A DNA stretch of 64,000 nt from Qipengyuania_C sp046254955 (lineage in GTDB: Bacteria > Pseudomonadota > Alphaproteobacteria > Sphingomonadales > Sphingomonadaceae): the NCBI RefSeq assembly GCF_046254955.1, contig NZ_JBJXRG010000003.1:124001-188000 (forward strand), written 5' to 3'. Both the position numbers and the translations under genes were made by a program. Of the stretch, positions 17,701-25,951 are shown piece after piece. Every line of letters starts with the position of its first letter. Positions within the stretch are counted from its first letter, which is position 1. The notes beneath the pieces were generated by a model. The model was not told the origin of the DNA. It worked only from the letters and a program-made list of their open reading frames with translations, and searched no databases.

Positions 17701-17753
17701 CCCTGCGCCTGGCGCAGGGCAAGGAAAGTGTGAAAGGGCGGGAAACCCCGCCC
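17701..17753. terminator. Two hairpins between convergent genes, likely bidirectional terminator
   Basis: CCCTGCGCC-T-GGCGCAGGG at 17701-17719 sits directly behind the SDR stop. GGGCGGG (17736-17742) pairs with CCCGCCC (17747-17753) just behind the pspC-like stop on the minus strand; there the second stem is followed by TTTCACACTTT. This places stem-loops after both convergent units, with the minus-strand one closest to an intrinsic terminator. Confidence 0.6.
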
Positions 17754-17755
17754 CC

Positions 17756-17971
17756 TCAGTCGGCAATCAGTGCGATTGCCGCGTAGACCAGTGCTGTCGT
17801 ACCCACGCTGATGAAGGCGCTGACGACGAAACCGATGCGAACCCATGTGGCGTCGATACCGGTGTAGTTTGCGATGCCGGAGCACACGCCCCAGATCTTG
17901 TCATTCTGTCGGTCGAGACGGAAACTGCGTGATGGCGATGTCCCGACCGGCCTTACGTCGATCTTGCTCAT
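17756..17971 (-). CDS. PspC-domain small membrane protein
   Basis: A 71-residue protein with one PspC domain. The family block DRQNDKIWGVCSGIANYTGIDATWVRIGF is visible in two parts at about 20-48 (NDKIWGVCSGIA, then IDATWVRIGFVVSAF), followed by a single transmembrane segment about 46-69. In enterobacteria PspC senses membrane stress with PspB and regulates the phage-shock response; this short version lacks the additional cytoplasmic regions. The start ATG overlaps the stop of a 40-residue gene upstream (ATGA), indicating coupled translation. No pspA or pspF is seen in the window. Confidence 0.85.
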   Translation of the reverse strand: MSKIDVRPVGTSPSRSFRLDRQNDKIWGVCSGIANYTGIDATWVRIGFVVSAFISVGTTALVYAAIALIAD

Positions 17972-18090
17972 GCCAGAACTCCGGTGCCAGCGAGGTTGGG
18001 CGTTGCAGGTGCAATTGCCATGGCGAGGAACATCGCCGAAACGGCCAGTGAGCTGAATGCAGCGACGAAACGGCTCGAAAAATCAGTCAT
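17968..18090 (-). CDS. 40-residue single-helix membrane protein upstream of pspC-like gene
   Basis: A short gene starting at ATG 18090 with a good site (AAAAGGGAAA) and ending in a TGA that overlaps the ATG of the PspC-domain gene. The product starts MTDFSSRFVAAFSSLAVSAM and has one hydrophobic segment (about 9-28), ending TPNLAGTGVLA, which looks like a signal anchor or small transmembrane peptide. The frame is open upstream to 18351 but the extension overlaps the start of recF and has no sensible composition. Function unknown; tight coupling argues that it is a real gene working with the PspC protein. Confidence 0.65.
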   Translation of the reverse strand: MTDFSSRFVAAFSSLAVSAMFLAMAIAPATPNLAGTGVLA

Positions 18091-18175
18091 TGTATTTCCC
18101 TTTTTGTACTGTCGCGGAGTGATTTCCGCTGACACACCAACTAATGCATAGGGTGTGCCAGTTTTGAAAAACCCC

Positions 18176-18202
18176 AGAATTCGGCGCTTTTTCGGGAATT
18201 CT
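18176..18202. repeat. Inverted repeat AGAATTC-N13-GAATTCT in a divergent promoter region
   Basis: Perfect 7-base arms (18176-18182 and 18196-18202) lie in the 223-base gap between the divergent 40-residue/pspC unit and recF. The position fits a regulator site, but I cannot assign a protein to it. Confidence 0.35.
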
Positions 18203-18313
18203 CGACTGAACGACACATTAACGAATACCAACTTATGGTCTTTTTCACCAACTCTTGGCTTCTGTGTTTCGCAGTGGCGGAGCGCAGCTTCGCCCGCTAA
18301 CGCCCAAGCCTTC

Positions 18314-19396
18314 ATGACGCTCGATCGCATCACCCTTTCCAGCTTCCGCAATCACCAGGAGACCCGTCTCGACGGGACGGGAAAGTTCAACCTGCTGCTG
18401 GGCGAGAATGGCGCCGGGAAAACCAACATCCTTGAAGCGCTTTCGCTGCTCGCGCCCGGACGCGGACTAAGGCGTAGCAAGGTCAGCGAAATGGCCTCGG
18501 AGAGCGGGAATGGCGGCTTTGCCGTTGCCGCTTCACTCGGGGCTGCAGGAGACGATGTTCGCCTCGCGACACATGTCGAACCAGATTTTCCCAACCGGCG
18601 CTTGGTCCAGATCAACGGCGCACCGGCAGCAGCAACCCGGCTGGGAGAATGGCTCGCCATCAGCTGGCTTACCCCGGCGATGGATGGCCTTTTCGCCGAC
18701 AGCGCGGGCGCACGGCGGCGCTATATGGATCGCCTCGCCGTCGCGCTCGATCCGCTGCATGCGCGCCATGCTACGCGCTATGAGGCGGCGTTGCGCGAGC
18801 GCAACCGCTTGCTGTCCGACGACGTCGAACCCGATCCGTCGTGGCTCGAAGGGGTCGAAGCGCAAATGGCCGAGCACGGTGCCTCGCTCACCCAAGGCCG
18901 GCGAATGCTCGTCGAGCAGGTCGGCGCAGCGCTCGCGGAAGTTCCCGAAGAACCGTTCGCCCGCCCTGCCCTGTCCCACGTGACGACCGAGGCGTCCTCA
19001 CCGCAGGACTTGCAGACCCTGTGGCGCAGTTCGCGCCGTGGCGACCGCTCCGCGCGCCGCACGCTCGCGGGCCCGCATCGTGACGAATTGGAAGTCACTA
19101 TGTCGCGCAGCGGGATGCCCGCAGCCCAATGTTCGACCGGCGAGCAAAAAGCGATGCTCATCGCCATCACTCTGGCGCATTCAGACCTCGCGGCCCGCGA
19201 CCGGCCGAGCGTGCTCCTGCTCGACGAAGTTGCCGCGCATATCGATCCGGTCCGGCGCAAAGCGCTATTCGAACGGCTGGCACCCGGCGCAGCGCAAGTC
19301 TGGATGACCGGCACCGAAGCCGCACCCTTCGAAGCGATACTGAGCAGTTCTGCTGGCTGGCGCGTGTCGAATGGCTCGGTCGAAACTCTGGGCTAG
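18314..19396 (+). CDS. recF: DNA replication and repair protein RecF
   Basis: RecF loads RecA at gapped DNA with RecO and RecR. From ATG at 18314 the product has 360 residues with the family N-terminus ITLSSFRNHQETRLD, Walker A GENGAGKT at 30-37, the ABC-type signature STGEQKAMLIAITLAH, and Walker B LLLDEVAAHID. The region ARRRYMDRLAVALDPLHARH in the middle is also conserved. Upstream in-frame sequence to 18155 is not RecF-like. It is not next to dnaA/dnaN as in many bacteria. It is divergent from the small membrane gene pair and overlaps the convergent esterase by 4 bases through a CTAG. Confidence 0.95.
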   Translation: MTLDRITLSSFRNHQETRLDGTGKFNLLLGENGAGKTNILEALSLLAPGRGLRRSKVSEMASESGNGGFAVAASLGAAGDDVRLATHVEPDFPNRRLVQINGAPAAATRLGEWLAISWLTPAMDGLFADSAGARRRYMDRLAVALDPLHARHATRYEAALRERNRLLSDDVEPDPSWLEGVEAQMAEHGASLTQGRRMLVEQVGAALAEVPEEPFARPALSHVTTEASSPQDLQTLWRSSRRGDRSARRTLAGPHRDELEVTMSRSGMPAAQCSTGEQKAMLIAITLAHSDLAARDRPSVLLLDEVAAHIDPVRRKALFERLAPGAAQVWMTGTEAAPFEAILSSSAGWRVSNGSVETLG

Positions 19397-20082
19397 GAAA
19401 GCGCCTCGGCCACCGACGCCGAAGTGGTGGCCACCAGTTCCTCGATACCTTCCTCGGTCGGATGAATCCGATCCGATTGGAACAATTCCGGCCTCTGGTA
19501 TATCGATTCCAGCCAGAACGGGATCAGATCGGCATCATATTCCCGGGCGAGGTCACCATAAAGATCATCGAACTGCGCCTGATACTCCGGCCCATAATTG
19601 GGCGGCGAGCGCATGCCCATCATCAGCACGGGAATTTCACGCTTCCCAAGCTCTTCGAGCATCGCCGCGAGGTTGGCCCGGGTTTCTTCCGGCGAAATCC
19701 CGCGCAGCAGATCGTTACCGCCCAGCTCGAGAATGAAGAGATCGGGTTTTTCCGCTTGCGCATCAAGCGTGAATGCCAGCCGCTGGAGACCCGCTGCACT
19801 CGTGTCGCCGGATACGCCCGCATTGGCGACTTCTGCATTGATTCCCTTGGAACGCAAAGCAGCCTCCAGCTTCGCGGGATAGCTGTCCGACTTGTCTACC
19901 CCGTACCCAGCGAAGAGGCTGTTACCGAATGCCAGGATCCGCTGCTCAGGCCCCATGACGGGGATGGCTTCCAGGTCGTTTCCGGCGGCGCTGCCCGCAT
20001 CGGCATCCGGCGCAGCGTCGCTACACGCCACCAGCAGAAAGGTTGCAAGAGCAACACCTATCGACGAAACGCGCAATCGCAT
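19393..20082 (-). CDS. SGNH-family arylesterase/lysophospholipase lipoprotein (TesA-like)
   Basis: A 229-residue exported hydrolase. Start at ATG 20082 is set by AAGGAGG; the open frame to 20151 is not needed. The lipoprotein signal ends FLLVAC (Cys20). The SGNH blocks are present: FGNSLFAGYG (nucleophile Ser, with Asn where most members have Asp), NAGVSGDT, LILELGGND (third block), and SDRIHPTEEG (Asp and His of the triad). It is divergent from an ABC ATPase-permease pair over 47 bases, the same association as tesA with ybbA/ybbP in enterobacteria. Likely acts on esters or lysolipids in the periplasm. Confidence 0.9.
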   Translation of the reverse strand: MRLRVSSIGVALATFLLVACSDAAPDADAGSAAGNDLEAIPVMGPEQRILAFGNSLFAGYGVDKSDSYPAKLEAALRSKGINAEVANAGVSGDTSAAGLQRLAFTLDAQAEKPDLFILELGGNDLLRGISPEETRANLAAMLEELGKREIPVLMMGMRSPPNYGPEYQAQFDDLYGDLAREYDADLIPFWLESIYQRPELFQSDRIHPTEEGIEELVATTSASVAEALS

Positions 20083-20129
20083 CGGCAGACCTCCTTGTAT
20101 CGAAACCCTGCCTATGCCATCCGGCGCTG

Positions 20130-20819
20130 GTGACAACCCCCTCTCCAGCAATTTCCGCGCACGAACTGACGCTTACACTCGGCAGCGAAACCGCTCCCGT
20201 CGAGATCTTGCGCGGTATCGACCTCTCTGTTCCCAAGGGCGAAACGCTCGCCCTGCTTGGCCCTTCCGGCTCGGGCAAGAGCTCGCTCATGGCGGTACTT
20301 TCGGGCCTTGAGCGCGCCACCAGCGGTTCGCTCACCGTGGCAGGAGAGAACTTCTCGACCATGAATGAAGACAGCTTGGCGCTTGCCCGGCGCGGCAAGA
20401 TCGGCATCGTATTGCAAGCTTTCCACCTGCTCCCGACCATGACCGCCGCCGAGAATGTCGCGACGCCGATGGAACTGGCCAGCATGGAGGGCGCGCGGGA
20501 TCGCGCCATCGCCGAGCTTGAAGCAGTGGGATTGGGACACCGTCTCGATCACTATCCGACACAGCTTTCGGGGGGCGAGCAGCAACGAGTCGCCATTGCC
20601 CGCGCAATCGCCCCCGGCCCTGAACTGATTTTCGCTGACGAGCCGACCGGCAATCTCGACGCCGCGACCGGTCACGAGATCATCGATGTGCTGTTTGCGC
20701 GCCGCGCAGAAACCGGCGCCACCTTGCTGGTCATCACGCATGATCCCGAGCTCGCCGAAAAATGCGATCGCATTGTGACGCTGGCTGACGGCCGGATCGC
20801 CAGCGACATGCCCACCTGA
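20130..20819 (+). CDS. ABC transporter ATP-binding protein (YbbA/LolD-like)
   Basis: ATPase subunit of 229 residues (GTG start at 20130) that drives the permease encoded immediately downstream. Walker A is GPSGSGKSS at 44-52, the signature is [14 protein letters not shown], and Walker B is [12 protein letters not shown], with the MacB/LolD-type PTGNLD ending. The H-loop is VITHDPELA. The stop TGATG overlaps the next start by one base. Upstream frame to 20043 lies in the divergent esterase gene and is rejected. By family and position this is the YbbA partner of YbbP, a system implicated in envelope or toxin export whose substrate remains uncertain. Confidence 0.93.
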   Translation: MTTPSPAISAHELTLTLGSETAPVEILRGIDLSVPKGETLALLGPSGSGKSSLMAVLSGLERATSGSLTVAGENFSTMNEDSLALARRGKIGIVLQAFHLLPTMTAAENVATPMELASMEGARDRAIAELEAVGLGHRLDHYPTQLSGGEQQRVAIARAIAPGPELIFADEPTGNLDAATGHEIIDVLFARRAETGATLLVITHDPELAEKCDRIVTLADGRIASDMPT

Positions 20820-23338
20820 TGGGCAGCACCCTGTCATGGGGCAAGGCCTGGCAGATCGCGCGCCGCGATCTCAGTGGCCGCTTCAAGGGGCTGCGGCTGC
20901 TGCTCGTTTGCCTTTTCCTTGGTACCGGCGCGATCGCCGCCATCGGCACTCTGACATCGGCGATCGAGAATGAGCTCGCATCGCGCGGGCAGGTATTGCT
21001 CGGCGGCGATATGCAGGTTTCGGTCTGGCAGCGCGAACCGACCGGCGAAGAAGTCGCCGCGATGGAGGAGTTTGGCGAAGTTTCAGGCGGCGTGCGCCTG
21101 CAAGTCATGGCCAATGCGGATGGCAATGCCGCTCCGGTCGAACTCAAGGCTGTGGACGAAGCCTATCCGCTTTACGGACGTTTCTTGCTCACCGATGGGC
21201 GCGAAGTCGGCGCACCCGGGGAAGGCGAAGCATGGCTGGCGCAAGGCGCGCTCGACCGTCTCGACATCTCCGAAGGTGATCGCTTCGAAGTCGGTGGAGT
21301 GGAATTGCTGGCTGCCGGAACTATCGCGCAAGAGCCTGACAGGCTTGGCGAAGGCTTCCAGCTCGGCCCAACCGTGATCGTGGCTGAGAACGTGCCCGAA
21401 GCCGCCGGTCTGCTCGTGACCGGCTCGATGTTCCGCAGCAAGTACCGCATCGCCTTCGAGAACGGCGTCGATCCTGACGTTGCAAGCGAGGAGCTGGAGG
21501 AGCGATTCCCGCTTTCGGGCTTCGAAATTCGCACGCGCGACCGCGCATCGCCTGGCGCGGACCGCTTTGTCGACCGTATGGGTGATTTCCTCACTTTGGT
21601 GGGCTTGGCGGCACTGGTCATTGCCGGCATCGGCATTGGCGGCGGCGTTACGTCCTATCTCGACGCGCGGCGTACCAGCATTGCGACGCTCAAGGTACTT
21701 GGCGCGACCAGCGGTGATATCGCCCGCATCTATGCGCTGCAGATCGGCGCGGCGGCGCTCATCGGATCAATGCTCGGACTGATCGCCGGGATCGCGATCA
21801 CGCCTTTGCTCGGTCAGGCGCTCAGCGGCTTGCTCCCTGTCGAAGGCGGTATCACCATCGCTCCGGCTGCCCTGTTGACCGCGCTCGCTTATGGCATGCT
21901 GGTAGCGCTCGTATTCGCCGCAACGCCCATCGTGAGGGCACGCCATTTCCCTGCCATGGCACTCATGCGGTCACGCATCGCCCCGCTCGCGCGCGACAAG
22001 GCCGCGATTGGCTGGGTAGTCGCAGGGCTGTTCATGATCGTGGCGATAGCGCTTGCAACTGCAAGCCAGCCGCTGCTGTCGCTCTATTTCCTCATGGGCG
22101 CGGGCACTGTGCTCGTTCTGTTATTTCTGCTCGGCTTCGGGATCAAGAAGCTGGCCGGGAGCGTCGGGCGGCCAAGCAATCCGATACTGCGCAATGCGCT
22201 CGCCAATCTCCATCGCCCCGGATCGAACACCGGCGCGCTGGTGACTGCCCTGGGTTTCGGCCTCGCCGCATTCGTAGTGCTTGCGGCAATCCAGACCGCC
22301 ATCGACGGCAATATCCAGAGCCGCGTTCCCGATGAAGCGCCCGACTACTTCATTCTCGACATCCCGCGCGACCGTTTGGACGAATTCGAAAGCCTTGTGG
22401 CTGCCGACCAGCCCGACGCGGTCATCCGGGCAGTCCCGGCGCTGCGCGGTTCGATCACCGCCTATGGCGAGCAAGACAGCATGGTCCGCGTCGCTGACAT
22501 GGAGCGCATTCCCGAAGGTGCATGGGCGCTGCGCGGCGAGCGGGGACTGACCTATTCAGCAACGCTGCCGATGGGCAATTCGCTCACTGAAGGCGATTGG
22601 TGGTCGGAAGATTACTCGGGCGAACCGTTGGTATCTATCGATGAGGAATTCGCCGATTCGATCAATCTCGAGATCGGCGATTACCTCACGATCGCGCTGC
22701 TCGGTGTCGAGCGCACTGTGCGCGTCGCCAATTTGCGCCGGATCGACTGGGAAAGCATGGGCTTCAACTATGCGCTCGTCTTCTCTCCCAATGCGCTGGA
22801 AGACGCCCCGCATAATATCGCCGCAACAATCGAGCTGCCCGAAGGCGCCGAGACCGGCCCGCTCCTGCGCAGCCTCGTCAGCAATTTCCCTTCGAGCTCA
22901 GTGATCGAGATCGGGCAGGTCCTCTCGCAAGCCCGCACGATCCTCCAGCAGGTGGGCCTCGCTACTCTTGCAGCCGCATCCGTTGCCGTGCTCGCAGGCC
23001 TTGCCGTGCTGCTTGGGAGTATCGCCGCAGCCAGAGCGTCGCGCACCTACGATACCGTCGTCCTGCGAGTGCTGGGCGCCAGCCGCGGACAGATCCTGCT
23101 CATGCAATTCGCCGAATACGCACTGCTGGCAGCCCTTCTCGCTGTCGTAGCACTAGCACTCGGCAGCCTCACCGCATGGCTCGTGGTGACCCAATTGTTC
23201 GAATTCGACTGGCTACCGGACTGGAACATGGTGCTCGCAGTGCTGGCAGCCGGGATCGCCGTAGTACTCGGCTTTGCCATCGGTGGTTCGCTGCCGCTGC
23301 TCCGCGCCAAACCTGCACAGGCGCTCAGGGCTCTGTAA
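20819..23338 (+). CDS. ABC transporter permease, FtsX/YbbP family
   Basis: An 839-residue inner-membrane permease. One N-terminal transmembrane helix (about 27-47) is followed by a large extracytoplasmic domain (about 50-250), three helices (about 258-375, starting FLTLVGLAALVIAGIGIGGG), further central helices about 395-440, a second periplasmic domain (about 470-700), and a C-terminal FtsX unit with three helices (about 710-835). The FtsX-type segments DARRTSIATLKVLGATSGDI and ASRTYDTVVLRVLGASRGQI appear in each half, showing the duplicated YbbP/LolCE-like plan. It is encoded with the ATPase upstream. Confidence 0.93.
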   Translation: MGSTLSWGKAWQIARRDLSGRFKGLRLLLVCLFLGTGAIAAIGTLTSAIENELASRGQVLLGGDMQVSVWQREPTGEEVAAMEEFGEVSGGVRLQVMANADGNAAPVELKAVDEAYPLYGRFLLTDGREVGAPGEGEAWLAQGALDRLDISEGDRFEVGGVELLAAGTIAQEPDRLGEGFQLGPTVIVAENVPEAAGLLVTGSMFRSKYRIAFENGVDPDVASEELEERFPLSGFEIRTRDRASPGADRFVDRMGDFLTLVGLAALVIAGIGIGGGVTSYLDARRTSIATLKVLGATSGDIARIYALQIGAAALIGSMLGLIAGIAITPLLGQALSGLLPVEGGITIAPAALLTALAYGMLVALVFAATPIVRARHFPAMALMRSRIAPLARDKAAIGWVVAGLFMIVAIALATASQPLLSLYFLMGAGTVLVLLFLLGFGIKKLAGSVGRPSNPILRNALANLHRPGSNTGALVTALGFGLAAFVVLAAIQTAIDGNIQSRVPDEAPDYFILDIPRDRLDEFESLVAADQPDAVIRAVPALRGSITAYGEQDSMVRVADMERIPEGAWALRGERGLTYSATLPMGNSLTEGDWWSEDYSGEPLVSIDEEFADSINLEIGDYLTIALLGVERTVRVANLRRIDWESMGFNYALVFSPNALEDAPHNIAATIELPEGAETGPLLRSLVSNFPSSSVIEIGQVLSQARTILQQVGLATLAAASVAVLAGLAVLLGSIAAARASRTYDTVVLRVLGASRGQILLMQFAEYALLAALLAVVALALGSLTAWLVVTQLFEFDWLPDWNMVLAVLAAGIAVVLGFAIGGSLPLLRAKPAQALRAL

Positions 23339-23453
23339 AACCCGCTCCGCTCCCCTTCCCGCTACGCTTGCTCTTATGCCCGCGCTCGGCTAGGGGCGCG
23401 CACAAATATTGCGCTGCACAATTTGCGGCGACTTTTACCCGTAAGGCTCACAC

Positions 23454-25289
23454 ATGTCCGATCTTCGTAACGTGGCGATCATCGCCCACGTCGACCATGG
23501 CAAGACCACTCTTGTCGACCAGCTGTTCCGCCAATCCGGCACTTTCCGCGACAACCAGCGCGTGGAAGAGCGTGCGATGGATTCGAACGATCTGGAAAAG
23601 GAACGCGGGATCACTATCCTTGCCAAGCCGACCAGCGTCGAGTGGACTTCGGCCAGCGGCGTTGATTATCACATCAACATCGTCGACACGCCCGGCCACG
23701 CCGACTTCGGCGCCGAGGTCGAGCGTATCCTCTCGATGGTCGACGGCGTGATCCTGCTGGTCGATGCTGCCGAAGGCCCGATGCCGCAAACCAAGTTCGT
23801 CACCGGCAAGGCGCTCGGACTTGGCCTGCGACCAATCGTAGTCGTCAACAAGATCGACCGTCACGATGCCCGCGCTGCAGAAGTGCTCGACGAGGTGTTC
23901 GACCTGTTCGTCGCGCTCGACGCCAATGACGAACAGCTCGACTTTCCGGTGCTTTACGCCTCGGGACGCTCCGGTTTCGCCAGCGAAGATCCCGCAGCAC
24001 GCGATGGCGATCTGCTGCCCCTGTTCGAACTGATCACCAGCCACGTCCCTGCCCCAGGCCTCGACCAGGATGGCGCGTTTTCGATGTTGGCGACGCTGCT
24101 TGATCGTGACAGCTTCTTGGGCCGTATCCTCACCGGGCGGATCGAATCCGGCACCCTCGAAACAGGCATGGCGATCAAGGCACTCGACGTGCACGGAAAG
24201 TTGGTCGAAGCGGGACGCGCTACCAAGGTGTTCGCTTACGAAGGTCTCGAGCGCGTTCCGGTCGACAGCGCGAAGGCAGGCGACATCGTCGCCATCGCCG
24301 GGCTGACCGAAGCGACCGTTTCCAACACGCTGTGCGATCAGGTCATCGAAGCGCCGATTGCTGCCCAGCCGATCGATCCGCCAACACTCGCCATGACCTT
24401 CTCGGTCAATGACAGCCCCTATGCGGGCCGCGAAGGCGACAAGGTGCAAAGCCGCGTCATTCGTGACCGGTTAGAGCGCGAAGCCGAAGGCAACGTTGCC
24501 ATTCGTATCTCCGAAAGCGCCGACAAGGACGCCTTCGAAGTCGCTGGCCGCGGCGAATTGCAGCTTGGCGTACTGATCGAAACCATGCGCCGCGAAGGAT
24601 TCGAACTCTCGATCAGCCGACCGCGCGTACTGTTCCGCGATGGCCCTGAAGGCCGCGAAGAGCCTTACGAAACGGTCGTGGTCGATGTCGATGACGAGTA
24701 TTCCGGCACGGTCGTCGAGAAGATGGCGCTGCGCAAGGCAGAGATGACCGACATGCGCCCTTCCGGCTCGGGCAAGACGCGCATCACCTTCTCGGCTCCG
24801 TCACGAGGACTGATCGGCTATCACGGAGAATTCCTTTCCGATACGCGCGGCACCGGGATCATGAACCGGTTGTTCGAGAAATACGGCCCCTACAAGGGCA
24901 AGATCGAAGGCCGCCAGAACGGCGCAATGATCTCGATGGAACAGGGCGAAGCGGTCGCCTACGCGCTCAACGCCTTCGAGGATCGCGGCGTGCTGTTCGT
25001 TTCGCCTGGCGACAAGCTCTACGAGGGCATGATCATTGGCGAGAATGCCAAGCCGCAGGACCTCGAAGTCAATCCCCTCAAGTCGAAGCAGCTCACGAAT
25101 TTCCGCTCGACCGGCAAGGATGACGCCGTGCGCCTCACTCCGCCGCGTCGGATGACGCTGGAGCAGGCGATTGCCTACATCCAGGATGACGAGCTGGTCG
25201 AAGTGACGCCCAAGACGATCCGCCTGCGCAAGCGCTACCTTGATCCGCACGAGCGCAAGCGCCAGTCGCGCAAATCCGAAGCCGCCTGA
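23454..25289 (+). CDS. typA: Translational GTPase TypA/BipA
   Basis: A 611-residue ribosome-associated GTPase. The G1 motif AHVDHGKTT is at 11-19, the switch region carries [13 protein letters not shown]3 is DTPGHADF, and G4 is [22 protein letters not shown]-terminal TypA features are [21 protein letters not shown] and the lysine/arginine-rich end [20 protein letters not shown], normal for the family. The product assists 50S assembly and stress adaptation. A plain 115-base gap precedes it and six bases separate it from the convergent lipoprotein gene. Confidence 0.97.
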   Translation: MSDLRNVAIIAHVDHGKTTLVDQLFRQSGTFRDNQRVEERAMDSNDLEKERGITILAKPTSVEWTSASGVDYHINIVDTPGHADFGAEVERILSMVDGVILLVDAAEGPMPQTKFVTGKALGLGLRPIVVVNKIDRHDARAAEVLDEVFDLFVALDANDEQLDFPVLYASGRSGFASEDPAARDGDLLPLFELITSHVPAPGLDQDGAFSMLATLLDRDSFLGRILTGRIESGTLETGMAIKALDVHGKLVEAGRATKVFAYEGLERVPVDSAKAGDIVAIAGLTEATVSNTLCDQVIEAPIAAQPIDPPTLAMTFSVNDSPYAGREGDKVQSRVIRDRLEREAEGNVAIRISESADKDAFEVAGRGELQLGVLIETMRREGFELSISRPRVLFRDGPEGREEPYETVVVDVDDEYSGTVVEKMALRKAEMTDMRPSGSGKTRITFSAPSRGLIGYHGEFLSDTRGTGIMNRLFEKYGPYKGKIEGRQNGAMISMEQGEAVAYALNAFEDRGVLFVSPGDKLYEGMIIGENAKPQDLEVNPLKSKQLTNFRSTGKDDAVRLTPPRRMTLEQAIAYIQDDELVEVTPKTIRLRKRYLDPHERKRQSRKSEAA

Positions 25290-25295
25290 CGCGAG

Positions 25296-25634
25296 CTATT
25301 CGGTGGGTCTGGGCGCAGTGTAATCGACTGTTACGTCGCAGGTCTGATCGTTATAGCAGTCGTTCGAACCGTCCTGATCGGCATCCCAGCTTGGGTGCAT
25401 CTGGTATTCCGGACACATTGTCGCGCCAAATAGCGCCATATCGAGACCGGTATCGAGCGCTTCCCGGTCGGACGCGAAGCGCGTGCCATCTGCGCCGCAC
25501 ACCTCAATGGCCTCGGCAGTGGCATTTGCCGTTGCAGTTGTCTCTGCCGGCATTGGTTGTTCCTGCGCCGGATTACACGCGCTTAGAGCAAATAGTGTAG
25601 GAACGAGTATTGGCTTAGACATGAAATAGCCCAT
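25296..25634 (-). CDS. Small Cys-containing lipoprotein with partial Kazal-like motif
   Basis: A 112-residue lipoprotein, unrecognised as a named family. The start at 25634 has AGGAGGACAC directly upstream. The signal peptide ends LFALSAC (lipid Cys). The mature part is Ala/Thr/Glu-rich, then VCGADGTRFASDREA, which resembles the start of a Kazal inhibitor fold. An acidic WDADQDGSNDCYND stretch looks like a Ca2+-binding DxDxDG loop. Four further cysteines follow the lipid Cys (VCG, MCPE, DCYN, TCDV), compatible with two disulfides. Function unknown. Confidence 0.65.
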   Translation of the reverse strand: MGYFMSKPILVPTLFALSACNPAQEQPMPAETTATANATAEAIEVCGADGTRFASDREALDTGLDMALFGATMCPEYQMHPSWDADQDGSNDCYNDQTCDVTVDYTAPRPTE

Positions 25635-25951
25635 GTGTCCTCCTGATAACGCTGCCGCTAGAGCGGGCACTGTCGCATACCTACCTGCCTTGTTGCCAAG
25701 CACGGACGCGATTCTCTACGTCACGGCGCCGCTATTTCCTACATGACCTGCGAGGCATAAATTAGCGCCATGAGCCCGTGCTCTTGTCCGTTCCCGCTAG
25801 CGACTCGCAAGAACCTCAATACCATAAGATTTTTCTGCCTCAGGACAGTGCTCCATGTGCTCCATCGCGTAGGATTTCGCGCGGACTTTCCAACCGACTT
25901 GCCCCCCTGCGATATGGGCTTAGAACGGGCGGAAAGGGACAGGAGAGCATA
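25635..25951. other. Intergenic region between divergent genes (317 bases)
   Basis: Separates the small lipoprotein gene (minus) from gamma-glutamyltransferase (plus) and must hold both promoters. The strong ribosome sites flanking it (AGGAGG and AGGAGAG) are clear. Beyond these I see no RNA gene, repeat or convincing small protein. Confidence 0.5.

Noticed and set aside
19129..20133. Open frame of 334 codons on the plus strand across recF end and the esterase
   Set aside because: Antisense to the SGNH hydrolase, with no recognisable domain; composition typical of a shadow frame.
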